Shown: positions 1-12,030, numbered from the stretch's first letter. The stretch: DNA of 64,000 bases from Exophiala sp. HKRS030 (GCA_023897205.1 JAHWDD010000011.1:1-64000), one strand, 5' to 3'. Translations and numbers: made by a program. Notes: generated by a model from the letters alone, not told the origin.

Positions 1-874
1 CACTCTATAGGTCCTTTCGGCACTCCAGAGGCGCCAATATAAGTGGAGTTACGGGCCTCTAAACTTTCTCGACCAGTTGACCCCGAGCATTTCTTGATAC
101 ACCATGGGCGCTATAGGCGGCGTCCCTCAAGTATTATAACAGGAGTAAACGTGAAAGCACCAGGTGCGCACAGGGCTAGTCTATAACCGCAACAACAACA
201 ACCCTCGACCTCAGAGGTCCTCCTGATCCTGTAAAGACTCTTTCTATGACCTGCGCTGCAACCTTGCAGCGCCCGGGTAGGCAATATCGACGCCCTCGGC
301 GATCTCAAGGACTTGTTGGCACTCGCCGCTTAGTCGTCCTAGCCACCTGTGTCCGTACAGGCGCACTCGACATTCACGGGGTCGCAACGTACTCGTGTTA
401 CTCGTTCAGCATCACGTACCTAGGACTCACAGCCACCAGAGAACGGCGCTCTCATAGCTCAGGAAAAGAAAACTCATTGCATTGTAAGTCGGCCTCGTCG
501 TTATGGCACGTTGCGCACACCTCTATGTGCTATCCTTGTTGCTTGTTGCTATCTACTCGGGCCGATGTCACGGCCAGCCTACTCCCATCACCCCACGCGC
601 ACACTTGCAACAGCCAATCATCACTGACTATGAGGGTACATGCTCATCCTTTCCCAGTACATTATAATAGCAAAAAGGAGCGCAATTCTTCCTCCGATTG
701 AGGCATTCCTCGTTGCCACATCAACTCCCGAAACGATAGCATGTATAGGCCTAGAGAACGAGGCCCTGGGGTTGCCTCAACAACGAGCGCCTCATCGGAT
801 AGAATAGGAAGAGGAATGGGTGCTAAACTAGGGTAGTAAAAGGAGCGTTTCGAGGCCTAGGAATAGGCCTTAAT
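1..874. other. Gene-poor left edge
   Basis: I see no convincing gene here. The only longer open frame (246-701, plus strand) has no recognisable protein pattern. A short inverted repeat (AGGCCTA...TAGGCCT) lies at about 852-870, just beyond the point where similarity of the neighbouring lyase fossil fades, so the fossil's missing 3' half is not here. Confidence 0.5.
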
Positions 875-1483
875 TTATAAAGACTGTATTGGCGAAGTAC
901 TCCGCATGGGAGGCCCTCGGCCGTCTAACACACATTTATAGCCAAAAGTGCTAGGTAGTGTATGTTGAAGATGCGTACGTCCTGCCGTTGGGGTATGACG
1001 GTCCCTGATCGATATAACTTTGAGTGCTGAAGCAACCTTCTCCAGGCGGGTTTCTACCATGCCTAGTCCGGCCCGGATCTGAAGGACAGATGCATTGTCC
1101 ATAATGCCCTGAGTTGTCGCCCCCCAGTGGATATATTTCGCAGCACTCTCATCTGGCGCCATCTCAACAAGTTGACGGAGAAGGGGAAACACTTAATATC
1201 TGACAATCTCGGTCTCCTTCGAGAGTCGATCAAAACTAGATTGTATCAGCCTGCGTTGGGTGGTCCTCGACTGTTCAGCATTCTTACTCTATGATCACAT
1301 TGCTGAAAGCCTGCGTCAAACCCTGCCCTTCTCGGGCGGAATGACCCCCACGGCGGACTGTGCTCGAGCCAAGCCCGCCTCTGTATCAATCATGAATCGA
1401 ACGTAGGCCTCATCAGAAAAGACATCTCGAATCTCCTGGGTCCCGAAAAGGTTCTTGAACACACGCGAATCGAAGGCAGATAC
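875..1483 (-). pseudogene. Fossil of a fumarase/aspartase-superfamily lyase (3-carboxymuconate cycloisomerase / adenylosuccinate lyase type)
   Basis: Read on the minus strand, 1483 to about 1315 gives an N-terminus with the motif FKNLFGTQEIRDVFSDEAYV, followed by an AGLARAQ and GVIPPEKG segment. This is the typical start of bacterial-type 3-carboxy-cis,cis-muconate cycloisomerases. Further on (1190-940) come LSKETEIVRY, a VFPLLRQL segment and the family's substrate-site stretch YIHWGATTQ...IMD..SVLQIRAGLG, then AGRTHLQH. The frame is cut by stops at 1316-1318 and 1193-1195 and by others between them. The start codon appears lost (GTA at 1481-1483), the QDIMDT-type signature is changed to QGIMDN, and similarity fades after GYKC at about 940. 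Roughly the first third of a 450-residue enzyme remains. The family is clear; the substrate is not. Confidence 0.8.
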
Positions 1484-2372
1484 GGCCGTCTCTGACTGCT
1501 TGGATCTTCAAGGCAAAAGATGTCGGCTCGAGAGGAAGGGCTGTGATGGATGTTCAGGCATAGGTACAAAGTATTGTTGCCGGCGGGCAGAGTGCTTTGT
1601 CGCTTCGATCCACGCATGGGGAAGACTTCGACTGGCACAAAAATCATGGCTGACGGCTGGTCGAAAGACGCCCCAGTGGGGTGGCGGCATCCAGAGACAA
1701 CAAAATACAAAGATCAATCCGGCCGCGGAGGGATCCATTGCTTCACATCGCCACTTCATCTTGCGGAAGACCGATGCAATTCAAAGCACTCGCGTTCCTC
1801 CTCCGGCTCCTTGGCCGGCCGGACTTGCAAGCGGGCAGGGAGGGAGTGGAGTAACGCCGAGCATAGAATAAATGAAAAGTGTAGAAGGACACGGTTTGTA
1901 TTCGACTTTACTGTGATATGTTTGCGCGCACGAATCCTGTCTGTAACTGAAACCGTTCAATTTACGTCCAACGAAGATCTGCCTAAAAATGAGGCAAGGA
2001 ACGATAGCGAACTGTGAGTGCCGAAGGGCGCGCCAATCCGGATCTAAGAGGGCACGAGCGCGCGCACTTGGTAGACGGTGAAACGCATATTGGCACTACA
2101 TATTCCATGCTAGATTGACAAGGCCCAGTACGGATAGATCTATGTTTCTTACCGGACCGATGACTCCCGATTCATGTACTTTCGTCTATCACCCTCGAAG
2201 GTTTTTGGGAATTAGTAATATTGCCAAGTTGTAAGTGTCCTCATCTTCATGTGGCTTATCATCATTTCTCCTATCAGTGAACAGTTCGTGATTTCGAGTT
2301 GTTGAATAGTATCTGAACGTTACAATTCCCTTGTTCCCCCCACCCCCCCCCCGGGAAAAGGCCACGCATATA
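1484..2372. other. Intergenic
   Basis: No gene recognised. Overlapping open frames at 1455-2017 on both strands have no family pattern. A C-rich tract lies at about 2336-2352, next to the 3' end of the M20 peptidase gene. Confidence 0.5.
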
Positions 2373-3714
2373 TCAGGACTGCAAAAAGTCCCAGGTGGCC
2401 GCTGCATGCACTTTCGTAACATGGAGAAACTCGCTTATCAGGGCAAATTCATTCGTCTGAGCCACTGTTTGTCCCATGTCAGGGCCGTGTAACACAAGAG
2501 CGATGAGACGGAGCAAGAATCAACGTAGACTTACTAGTTTTGGGGCTGCATCCATAGACGTAGGCTGGAATTCCACGGTAGCGATAGTGTTTGCAGTCGG
2601 TCGCTCCAATCGAGAGAATAGGCACAGGCTGATCAGCCTCTGGGTCCACAAGTTTGGCATTCTTCGCAAGAAGGTCGATCATAGGGTGACTCAATTGCGA
2701 GAAACTGGCGGGGTTGCTGTGAGCCTCGTGGATAGAAAGCTCAATCTCTGCGTCTTCGTAGTTGGGAATGATGTTTCCAATCACCTCGAGAACACGCTCT
2801 CGTGTGAGGCCAGCAGGCATTCGGACGTCAAACTCGGAAATACATGTTTCTGGGATCATGTTGACCTTGAGACCGCCCTTGATCGTTCCGATATTGACCG
2901 TCGGACGGCCGAGAATGGTGTGCGTACCAGCTCCCATTACTGTATCGGCAACCTTTTGCACATCGGGCTTTGCAAGTTGTCGGGACAACTCTCCAGGCAT
3001 GTCAAACGACATGCTCTCGATCGCCTCGACCACCTCTTTTATGAAAAAGGCTGAGGTGCGAACCGCACCCTTACTCAGGTTGGTGAAGGCACCGTGTGCA
3101 CCCTTGGTCTTCACAGTGCATGTCAGTCGTAAAGTCCCCTTCTCAGAGAATCGAATGCTACGGCCAGAAGGCTCGGCGCTCAACATCAGGTCACCTCCCC
3201 ACCGGCGGCAATCTCGGTCGAGAAGCCACTTGGTGCCCCATTTGCCGCCTGTTTCCTCATCGGACACAGCGCAGAAGGCGACACTGCCGCGCAGCATCTC
3301 GCGCCGTCGAAAAAGGCTGGCATATGCGATGAGCAGGGACACCGTGCCTGACTTCATGTCGACGACACCTCGGCCGTAGATTCGGCCATCTTCAATGTCA
3401 CCAGACCAGGGGTCTCGGGCCCATCCACTGGCATCACCCGCGGGAAACACATCGATATGGCCGTTTAGAACCACGCGGGGACCTTCGCCTTTCCCTCCCT
3501 GGAAGTCGCTCACAATGTTGGGACAACCAGCCTGCGCACTTAGCACTTCATAGGGGATCGCCTGAGACTCGAGATAGGAAGTGAGTACCGCAGCAGCTGC
3601 GGCGGTCGAGCCTGGTGGGTTGGGTGACGGCGCTTGCACAAATTCTTGAAGCATGCGGATTTGGGCATCTTTGTCGGCGTCCAGGGCCTGGAGCAACAGT
3701 CGTTTGGCATCCAT
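2373..3714 (-). CDS. M20 family metallopeptidase / ArgE-DapE-like deacylase
   Basis: A zinc-dependent hydrolase of the M20 family (acetylornithine deacetylase / succinyl-diaminopimelate desuccinylase / aminoacylase group), cleaving an amide bond of an N-acylated or amidated small molecule. Exons are 3714-2535 and 2464-2373, with one intron (2465-2534, GTAAGT...CAG). The spliced protein is 423 residues, a normal family length. The metal and catalytic motifs are present: NGHIDVF (His86, Asp88), GRGVVDMKSG with the bridging Asp, and SDEETGG with the acid pair. The dimerisation-domain glycines and a late GCSPKT segment follow. The second exon restores the expected C-terminus (EFLHVTKVHAAATWDFL). 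The ATG at 3714 is chosen because the extra upstream in-frame codons have no ATG. No signal peptide is seen, so it is probably cytosolic. It is divergent from the broken transporter at 4.4 kb, which suggests they once served one uptake-and-hydrolysis pathway. The substrate is unknown. It looks intact although its neighbours are not. Confidence 0.9.
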
Positions 3715-4405
3715 ATTGGCAGTTCCCAATTTCAAGAGTTACTAGGAAACTATCGTTGGTCCGACACCTTTGACGGCGAGACTTCAAAGGGAGGAGTATT
3801 CGCTGTCTGTGTCGAAGGCGCTATACGTACCTATCGATTGATCTGCTCCCAGAGTTTGCTCATAAGTATGTACAGATGCGCATGAGTCACCGATTTGGGG
3901 AGAGACCATAAAGACTGAGATCGATTCTGGATCGTCGAGATTCGCGGATGAAAGCGCCCAAAGTGAATCCCCGCTGGAGGGACCTGCATGTGGCTGCATG
4001 TGGGTCAAAATGAACGGGGAAGAGCGACAGAGCGCTCCTGTGTGCCGGTGGAGCATCGAATCTCTAGCAGATAGATCTAGTAAGCCAGTTTTGGCCAGAC
4101 CTCTGCCTTATACGTAAATTCCTGGATGTTGGAAACACGAAAGAATTTGAAACTTATTGCATGGGCCCCGCGGAAGGCCTTGATACGAGGTCATCCCGCC
4201 TCCTCCGTCTGATAAAGAATATGACTTTCCAACAAGGTCAAAAGTTCGGGCGCGAAAACCCGTTCTTCGACATTCTTGTGCAATGGACATTATCGCTGGA
4301 GGGTTTCTATACACATGGAACAGTCGTTCAAGGGGAATGTCCTGTTCATGGGTGGTGCAAGGCATGGCCTCTGTATATATATGCACGCGATCTCGTCGCC
4401 ATATC
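3715..4405. promoter_or_regulatory. Divergent intergenic region between M20 peptidase and transporter
   Basis: About 690 bp separate the two divergently oriented genes, so it should hold both promoters. I recognise no specific operator. Open frames here have no family pattern. Confidence 0.4.
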
Positions 4406-6351
4406 ATGGCTACTTCTCATTCCTTTAAAGAGCGCCACAATATCGAACAAGCAGGGCCATCAGGTGCTGACCGAGCAGCACCACCAGACGTCTACCGAGC
4501 TAGATGATCTGAAGAGGACTACTAAGACCGATACAAATCTGTTCCAGGTTCTGGAGGGGGAGACGGTTGATGGTGAGCTCCTCTCTCCTCCCGACATGGT
4601 GTGAAGGCTGCTCACGAATGCCCGTTGTTCTTAAGTGTCCCACACGAGCGAGGTTGAGATCAACCGAATCGTACGCAAGATCGATCCCCGTATCATACCG
4701 CTCCTGTGGGTGACATATGGCATTCAACTGATCGATAAGTCTGGAATCGGTACCTATGCCACCTTCGGCCTTCGCAAGGATTTGCACCTGGTCGGCCAGC
4801 AATATGCTTGGCTGACCACAGCGTTCTATCTGTCCTACATGGTCTTTCAGCTACCTTTTACGACATTGATACAGCGCTTCCCTATGGGCCGCACTCTTCC
4901 AATTCTCATCATGCTCTGGGGTGTGGTGGCGATTTGCATCGGATTCGCCCAGAACTTTGCTCAGATCTTGGCTATGCGCATCCTGCTAGGGATGTTGGAG
5001 AGCTGCGTCAGCAGTGGTTTCATCTTGACCATCGCAAGCTGGTATACGACTCGCGAGCATGCCTCGCGCTCCTTGGCCTTCACCACCGGCAATTCGGGTG
5101 TGCTCATCGTCGCCAATTTCATCATGTACGGCTTTGGCTCAATCACGTTCTCACATCCGGACCAGGAGGTGTGGCGATATATGGCATATGTCAGCAAACC
5201 CCCGAGTGCAGCTTTGGCTCTAGAAATTCGTCGCTGATCTATGACAATATAGTTCTTCGGGGGTCTTACCGTCTGTCTCGGCATCACCGGGCTATTCCTC
5301 CTCGACACCCCGTCCGAGGTGCGATGGCTTACTACGACAGAGAAAGAGTTGGCCATATCTCGGATGCTTTCCAACCAGACCGGTCATGACGAGACGGGCA
5401 AACGTTGGAATTGGAAGCAGACCAGGGAGGCCGTCACTGATCCTGTGGTAGGTGCATCTTGGTCTCCCAGACCTGCACTGCATCTCGAAAAGGCATACAA
5501 TATGTGGTCCTTGCTGATCCTTTTAGTTGTACCTTCATACCTTCAACGCCTTCCTCAGTGCCGTACCGAATGGAGGGTTGACAGCCTTTGGCTCCATAAT
5601 CAACGTCAGCCTGGGCTTCAGTGAGTGACCAAAAGTGCCGTAACTCTTTGGGAGAATATCCGGGTTGCTGACGATTGTGTGTGTGTGTGTGTGTGTGTGT
5701 GCTTCAGCTAATCTACAGACCATCCTCTTGGGTATTCCGCGATACAGTCTGATCGTCATCCTTCTTTGTCTCGTCGCTTTCATCACCACCAAATTCCCCG
5801 GCATGAGACCGTACTGTATCATTGCTCCCACCGTGTCGCCATTCTGCGGTCTTTTGATGATGTCGCTACTCCCGCAAACTGAGGCGTACAAGTGGCCGCG
5901 GTGGGGAGGGTATTTCATGACGCTGACCTTCACGATCGCCTTTTACGTCTCATGGACGTTGCTGCCGTCGAGACATCGCAGGTCGCACCAAGCGGACCCT
6001 CGTTGCCTCGGGCACCTTCATTGGATATTGTGTCGGCAATATTGTGGGCTCGCAGACATTCCGCGCCTGGGATGCGCCTCGCTATATTCACGGCACCGCC
6101 GGCTGTGCTGTTTGCATAGGGGCTCAGTTCATCAATGCGGCCATCTGGCGAACAACCCTTGCGCTGCGCAATCGTCGACGGATCAAACACATGCAGGAGC
6201 AGACCATCTCCGACGATGAGAGAGTCTCACGTGGCAAAGATTTCGGTGAACAGGACTGTACAGACAAGGAAAATCCATATGTAAGTCGTCCACCATGCAG
6301 CCTCGTCGAAGGATTTAGACTAATGCACAAGAGTTTCTGTACACACTTTGA
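4406..6351 (+). pseudogene. Dal5/ACS-family MFS transporter, frameshifted
   Basis: A major-facilitator anion:cation symporter of the allantoate-permease (Dal5) family, a plasma-membrane importer of small carboxylates, amides or vitamins. Recognisable pieces are KIDPRIIPLLWVTY (TM1), LIDKSGIGTYATFG, RILLGMLESCVSSG, SWYTTREHASR, WRYMAY, DTPSEVRWL and the C-terminal NPY-FLYTL. Introns fit at 4573-4635, 5190-5252, 5448-5526, 5621-5707 (carrying a TG microsatellite) and 6281-6333. There are two problems. First, the ATG frame at 4406 (MATSHSFKERHN) runs into a stop at about 4507, while the continuing N-terminal frame (ELDDLKRTTKTDTNLF...) has no nearby ATG, so a 1-base change is likely between them. 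Second, after SWTLLPS the expected IAGRTKRTLVASG lies one base out of frame at 5971-5977, with no usable intron to repair it. Either the gene is dead or the assembly has two indels. It is divergent from the M20 gene. Confidence 0.75.
5678..5701 (+). repeat. (TG)n microsatellite inside a transporter intron
   Basis: An uninterrupted TG run lies just upstream of the CTTCAG acceptor (intron 5621-5707) of the Dal5-like gene, where a pyrimidine-rich stretch would normally be. Confidence 0.9.
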
Positions 6352-6767
6352 TTGGGTTCGTCTCGTAAACTCGGGCAACCTAGCTTTTTGCTCGAGCTTG
6401 GAGGCTGGCTGGGATCCAAATAGGAATGTGGCGGACTCAATGTCCTTGAAATAGGATCTAGTGTGCTTGAAAAGCGAGTGCTCCTCAAGGATATATATCT
6501 ACAGCTGTGTGGCGACACAGTCAAAACACAATCTTTCTCGTAATGCTCTTGCTCTGACGTAGCTCTCGATAACTCTTGCATGAAATCCCTGCAAGCAGCC
6601 GGTCAGAAAAGGAATATGCCTCCACATGTTCTTACGCCTCGACTTCCTGCCCCAAGTCTCAACCCAAGAGGTATCATTCTCAATCTCACCAGCGATCAAA
6701 GTTGCCACCGTAATTGACCCTATCACATACAGATACATGCACGTATCAGGCAAATTTTGACCCTATT

Positions 6768-8974
6768 TCACACAACCATGCCACGACGGATGAGCTCTCT
6801 GTTCAGTTGTTTGAACAGTTCCTCATACACCGTCAAAAGTCCGGCCATCCCCGGCCAGCGATCTGCGCACCAGCGCAGCAGCATTAAACAAACTGGTGAA
6901 ATGTCGATAAAGGAACCGTAGTCAAGTACTTGCTGCGGTGTTTGGTGCGGATCTGCACTTTCTATTGGTGTGCAATCTTCATGCCACCGACGAAAACACC
7001 ATACTTTGCGTATGCGCCCGTCTAGGGCGACAAGAACGTGGCCTACGAGCGTGCTGGTCGCCAACCACATGTACTGTGCAGATAGAAAGGTGAGCGGATA
7101 CGAGCCTAGTAATGACCCATCGTGTGCCCGGATCAGGCGCTCGTAGGCGTGTACAAGATCACATGCCGCCCAATAACTGTCAGCAACGATGACGCATTGC
7201 TCCGGAGATACTTGACCCGGCCCGGCCTGTTCCTGTGTAACCCCTTCGTCGGGTCCAACCCTTCCCAATTGCGTACTCCGAAGGGCCCGTAGCAGCAAGG
7301 TCTGGAACAGAAAGCAGATTGTCTGATTGTAGCCCTGGACACACGTTATGGTCGAAAAGCCAGCAAAATCATCGCTGACAAGCAGATCACGGCGCCACGA
7401 TTGAATCGCAGCATATTGTTCGCATAACCACGGTGCTTCCATCACATATGCAGGCGTGATTGGTGGCACATACATGGCACGGTAGATCATGGAGCGAAGA
7501 TAGACTAGTCGATAGTGATGCGCGAACGCCGCAGCCTGTAAGTGTGTCTGCTCGGTAGCTTGTGGCGCATCGCGTTGGTCAGGATTGCTTTCGTCCACGC
7601 TATTGCAGGTGCCGTTGTCGAATCTTGCATCGCGCATGTTGGAGGCCCGCTGTGATGCCTCCGAAGAAATTTTAGACACCTCAGGCGTACAGGCGCTTGG
7701 GTAGCTGGCGGTAATAATCGATTCCGGAATGTCGGATGCCCGTCCAAACATTTGACCCATGATGCGCTCAAGAGCATACAAAGCCCAAAATGTCAAGTGC
7801 CGTGATTGTGGACGCTTGCTAGAGGCGGCGCTGCTTGCAGGCGGCATTGTTGATGAGGATTCACTGTCCGCTGAAGTGTTGGGTGTATCGGAATCTTCTT
7901 TATGGTATCCAAGTTCCATTGCTAGTCGACAGGCATATTCGAGGAGACGCCATATTTCGCCCTTGCGGGGATAGAAGAGACAAAATATGATCAATAGCAG
8001 CAAGGCCTGCAACGACGCAGGCGATGCTTCAGATGTTACTTCCTCGACGCAACCTAGCGCGTCTTGATAATATGCTAGACTCTCAGCAACGCGAGAAGGA
8101 CGATGACGGGCTTGGATAGCGCATGCTGTAGCGCATACAAGGGAGATGCGGAAAAACCGGCGAGCTGTTTCTCCTTCGAGTTTCTGGCTCGAATATTGAG
8201 CCCGATTCCGTACTTGGAAGTAGGTCGGCAAGTCATTGAAGATGGTTGTTTCGTCAATGAGCACGTAAATGGTGTTCAGTGTGCGCATGTAGAAACGGAC
8301 AAGCTCTGATACGTCAGCTTCAGGAGCAGCTGTCATTTGCCGGTCTAAAGTGTCAACATCGGGCGGATCAGGTCTACAGGACCCTGTAGACGCATTTGCC
8401 GAGGTTAAAAATCCCTTCAGGCTGGCATGTTGCAAGATCTGAACGACAAGAGCAAATACAGAGCTCGCACCCCAATACTGAGTCTTTGGCTCGGGTACCG
8501 TGAGCTGTATGATGACATCGAAGGAGAAGTCTTCCGAACTTGACGGTGGCTTTGACTGATCAGAGGCGGTCTCTGGTAGGATGGCCTCGACGGGTTCTAA
8601 AGAGAAGGCATCGTCTGTAAGAAGACTTTCGGGTGCGATGTTGGAGGATTGCCTTGCGGCGGATTGCAATCGTTCAAGCCGAACCAGCAGCGATTGGACG
8701 TGACTTCGCTTGAAGTTTAGTCTTCCTCTCTTTCGACAATACGGCCACCAGGGAGTGACGAGAAATCTTCTCACCTTCTCGAGATGGGCTGTTTTGATGC
8801 AGCATCGATGAAGTTACAGTCCTCGTCTGCTTTCTCGCACCTTCGACAGCGTGGCAAATGTGTGTCGCACTTCTTTCGGAGGCGCCGACAGCGGCGGCAC
8901 GATGGAAGATGTCGTTGGATAATCTCAGCATTCATCGTTGGGACTGACGAGGAGACTGTGGATGTACGGTCCAT
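6768..8974 (-). CDS. Zn2Cys6 fungal transcription factor (with fungal_trans domain)
   Basis: A nuclear DNA-binding regulator of 711 residues. Exons are 8974-8775 and 8703-6768, with an intron at 8704-8774 (GTGAGA...GCGAAG). Splicing joins the zinc cluster to an RSHVQSLLVRLERL linker, the usual short coiled dimerisation element. The binuclear zinc cluster begins at about residue 26 with spacing C-x2-C-x6-C-x6-C-x2-C-x6-C (CRRCRRLRKKC...CRRCEKADEDC). The middle region contains typical fungal-specific activation-domain helices, including an AMELGYHKE segment and a FWALYALERIMGQMFGR segment. The start at 8974 is the first ATG giving the full cluster. It sits in the decaying island on the same strand as the next regulator. 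Its targets are unknown; the neighbouring amine and amide genes are candidates. No lesion was seen. Confidence 0.88.
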
Positions 8975-9301
8975 GACCTTGGGGGAAAACAATAACGTTT
9001 GACGTTTCCAAAAGAGAAATGGCCCAGAAATACGGAGCACGGAGTACTGGCCCACTTTTGGCGGGTGGAGTTGTGATTCTTTATCCGCTCGAATGCCTGT
9101 GGTCAGTGACCGTGGCTAAGAATGGAATGAATACCTAGATACAACACGCCCGTCTGGAGCCCTGCGAGCTGAGCTTCAAAGAATTTACGAAGCCACATAT
9201 CTTAACGATGCCTTTAGTTGTGCAGATTTCTACGGGTACTGTCCTCCGCAAAATCACTGGGACACACACTCTATTTCTCTGTATTCGGGCTACCGAGGGA
9301 T
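8975..9301. promoter_or_regulatory. Intergenic between two same-strand regulators
   Basis: This 327-bp gap holds the presumed promoter of the 6768-8974 gene and the 3' flank of the next one. A TACGGAG/CACGGAGTAC motif lies at about 9038-9049, a near match to the window-wide 9-mer described in the findings. Confidence 0.4.
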
Positions 9302-11496
9302 CTAGAAGTTTTCATGAGGATCATATGTCATAAAAGCAGATTCCAAGTCGAGCGCTCCAGTATTGTCTGACAATATCCACTGCGAGGTATTAAATAGTTC
9401 AGTCTCTTGGTCAAAAGTGGGTTCGGCCAGAGATTCAAAGTCAAAAAGCTGCCAAGATGTGTCCCAGATATCAGAATCGAGGGGCCAATCCCCCTCTGCT
9501 TGCTGGATGTTGTGACCTAGGCGCAGCTTCTCCAGTCGCGCTGGACTTGGGTACAGTAGACGAAGTAGTTCGGCATCCTGTGCCGGAGAAAAACATGACA
9601 ACGCCGACGGGGACAAGACAGGCTCGAGGAGGGTGCCTAGGAGGCGCTCGTAGATGCCTGCGTATGCAGACGCTTCTGGCCAGCCTTGGTCCGCAATCAT
9701 GACAAAATTGACCGTAAGCAGCTTGGTCATGTCCAGGATTTTGTGTGGTGCAAATTTCGTCCGTATAGAGTTACAGCCGTGCCGTAGACAGAACAGCACC
9801 ACCATGGCCGCTTCAAGCGTGTAATGTGCTGATATCCATAATCGCCGTAATGAGCCAGAGGCAATTTGTTCGCGATACGCACAAGCTGCAGTGCATGCAG
9901 CCTCAAACGACATCAGCAGACTTGCTTCTGACGGTCGTGGCACCCGCGGCGAGGGCCGGTGCAAAATCATGAGTCCTCGAGAGAGTGCGAAGTCGGGCGA
10001 CTCGATCGATTTAGTGTCGCTGCGGCGCTGTAAGTGCCATTGCCTCAATCTGCGCTCCATATCGGTCAGCCAGCCGTCCCAGTCGAATTGCTGAGGCAAA
10101 GGTTCGGCCTGGAAGTGAATTTGCGTCATCTCGGACAACAACTGGTGGTATTCAATTGAGCCGAGGAAGGCCTCTGAAGCGCTATCTTTAGGTAATTGCG
10201 TATCAATGGTCGCGTCCAGCGTGGTCAATGGTCTCTGTAGCGAGGAGCAAATGCTGCGATCAATGCAATAAGCCGTCCAGAACACCAAACGACGCGTCTC
10301 CTTATCGTCAGGACCATGCGATGCCATAATACCTGTGGGAAGCTCCCGGTGGAGGCCAAGTTCTACGCAGGTGCGCATGGCGACGCCAGAAAGCACCCAT
10401 ACATTGGCAGATCGCGGCACAATGGTTGCATACAGGGTAGCAAGGAGGATGGCTTGGACCCAAGTGATGTCCGAAGGGCAGGTGCTCAGGCTGTTCAAGT
10501 GAGCAACGCCTTCGGTGAACAATGACGTCGAGAGGGACATGCAACGAGTTTCGTGCACAGCATCGATGGTATCGACTGTGAGCGCAATGGCAAGCACCAG
10601 ATAAGCGATGAGAAAGTGATGTGAGGGCACCACAAGGCGATAAATTTCGCTGTCATGGCTCTCATGCTGCTGCAATGGCCACCCAAGACTTGAACCAACA
10701 ACTTCGACGTGCCGACGAAGTGCATCGGCATCGATAAGTGGATAGTGTGGTTGGAAGACTGAGAAGTACTTGCGGACGAGCGCACGTACGATTTCCGGGG
10801 GCACACGAGCAAGAACGCTTGCATCGACCTTATTGCCGTCATTCCTGTGTGAGGCGACGGGATTTGTCCCTCTTTGACCGGTCTGAGACAGTGAGGGTGT
10901 CATGCCCAGACGGACTCGCATTAACAATTCGGTTGCTCCTGAGCCACTAGGCATGGAGGCTGAAACAAGTGATTGCATGACAGGGCTTGATAGGATTTTC
11001 ACACGCGAGAGCTCATCGTTGTTCACCACCGTCGACGCTCTGTTTGCTGGGCGAGCAGCATTCGCAAGGTCGTCGCTTGGCCGTCTATTCGACCCCGATG
11101 GCTCATACTGTCCGCACTCATCGTGAGCAACTGAAGACCATTCCAACTGGGATCGAGGCGCATTGACAGTGTCAAGCCGTCCCTTGATGGCTAAGTCAGC
11201 CTCTGCTTGAACAATTTGCTGTTCAAGGGAGAGTAGGAAGCTTCGAGGGAGCTCATCAGAGCTCTGAGAAACTCCTATGCAACTTTTGCCGGCTTGCTGA
11301 CAAGGTGAACACGCTGGCAATCGTCGGTCGCACTACACGCAGCTATCAGCCCGCTTGTTCAATGTCCCGGATTCTCCCCAATACAACTTCGAGCCTTACT
11401 CTTCCGGGCAAGCTGTGCTTGGAGGACACAAACCTTGATCTTACGCCTTCTGCAGCGCGCACATGACAAGATGACTCTCTGGCAGGACAGATTCAT
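9302..11496 (-). CDS. Zn2Cys6 fungal transcription factor (fungal_trans type)
   Basis: A second nuclear regulator, 697 residues. The tiny first exon (11496-11434) carries the first half of the zinc cluster, SCARCRRRKIK. A 101-bp intron (11333-11433, GTTTGT...TAG) splits the cluster. Exon 2 (11332-9302) opens with CDRRLPACSPCQQAGKSC, completing C-x2-C-x6-C-x6-C-x2-C-x6-C. An intron inside the zinc cluster is common in this family. The middle homology region is recognisable: a PPEIVRALVRKYFSVFQPHYPLID segment, a WVLSGVAMRTCVELGLHREL segment and a RRLVFWTAYCIDRSICSSLQRP segment. The last residues are acidic and aromatic (DPHENF). The start at 11496 (MNLSCQRV) is the ATG nearest the cluster. No lesions were seen. 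It lies next to the dead aldehyde dehydrogenase and may have controlled the amine-oxidase/dehydrogenase pair; that is inference from position only. Confidence 0.88.
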
Positions 11497-12030
11497 GGGT
11501 GGCAAGACCCGGAGAGCCCACAGAAGATACTTGAGCGAAACAAGATTCAAAAGGTTGAAAGGTTTCGCCGTTGCGGGTTTCGGCGCTCCAGGACGGTCAA
11601 TTGTATCGTCGCCCACTGCGACGCCAAGAAAGTGGAGTAGCACGGAGGTAGACGCCCAAGCTCAATCGCAGGGACGGCTCACAGCGACACGGCGCCCATG
11701 ACTCCCCTGTAGGTGTCTGTCCGACTTCAGCTGACTGTTATCTGGTGTTGTATGGCTCGAAGCCCGACAGGAAACTCAAATGCCACCTAGTATGGCCAGA
11801 CGTACAATCCTAGTACCTATTATCTCTCTGCTCTTCCTGGCCCCCTCTGAGAGTCAAATCACCGACTGCTGAGTTATGGCCATGGACGGCTTGTAGTATG
11901 TAGGTGGCATGAATTACAGGAGCTTACTAAAACAAAGCATAGAGATACTGTGCTACTCTGAATGGTGTCGAAGCGCAAATGAAGTGCACGTAAGGTGCAC
12001 TGGCTGAGATTACTCGGCGCCACAATGCTT
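11497..12030. other. Intergenic
   Basis: This stretch of 534 bp lies between the start of the 9302-11496 regulator and the 3' end of the aldehyde dehydrogenase fossil. No gene recognised. Confidence 0.5.

Noticed and set aside
246..701. 151-codon open frame near the left edge
   Set aside because: No domain-like pattern; Cys/His/Ser-rich as expected of a non-coding frame.
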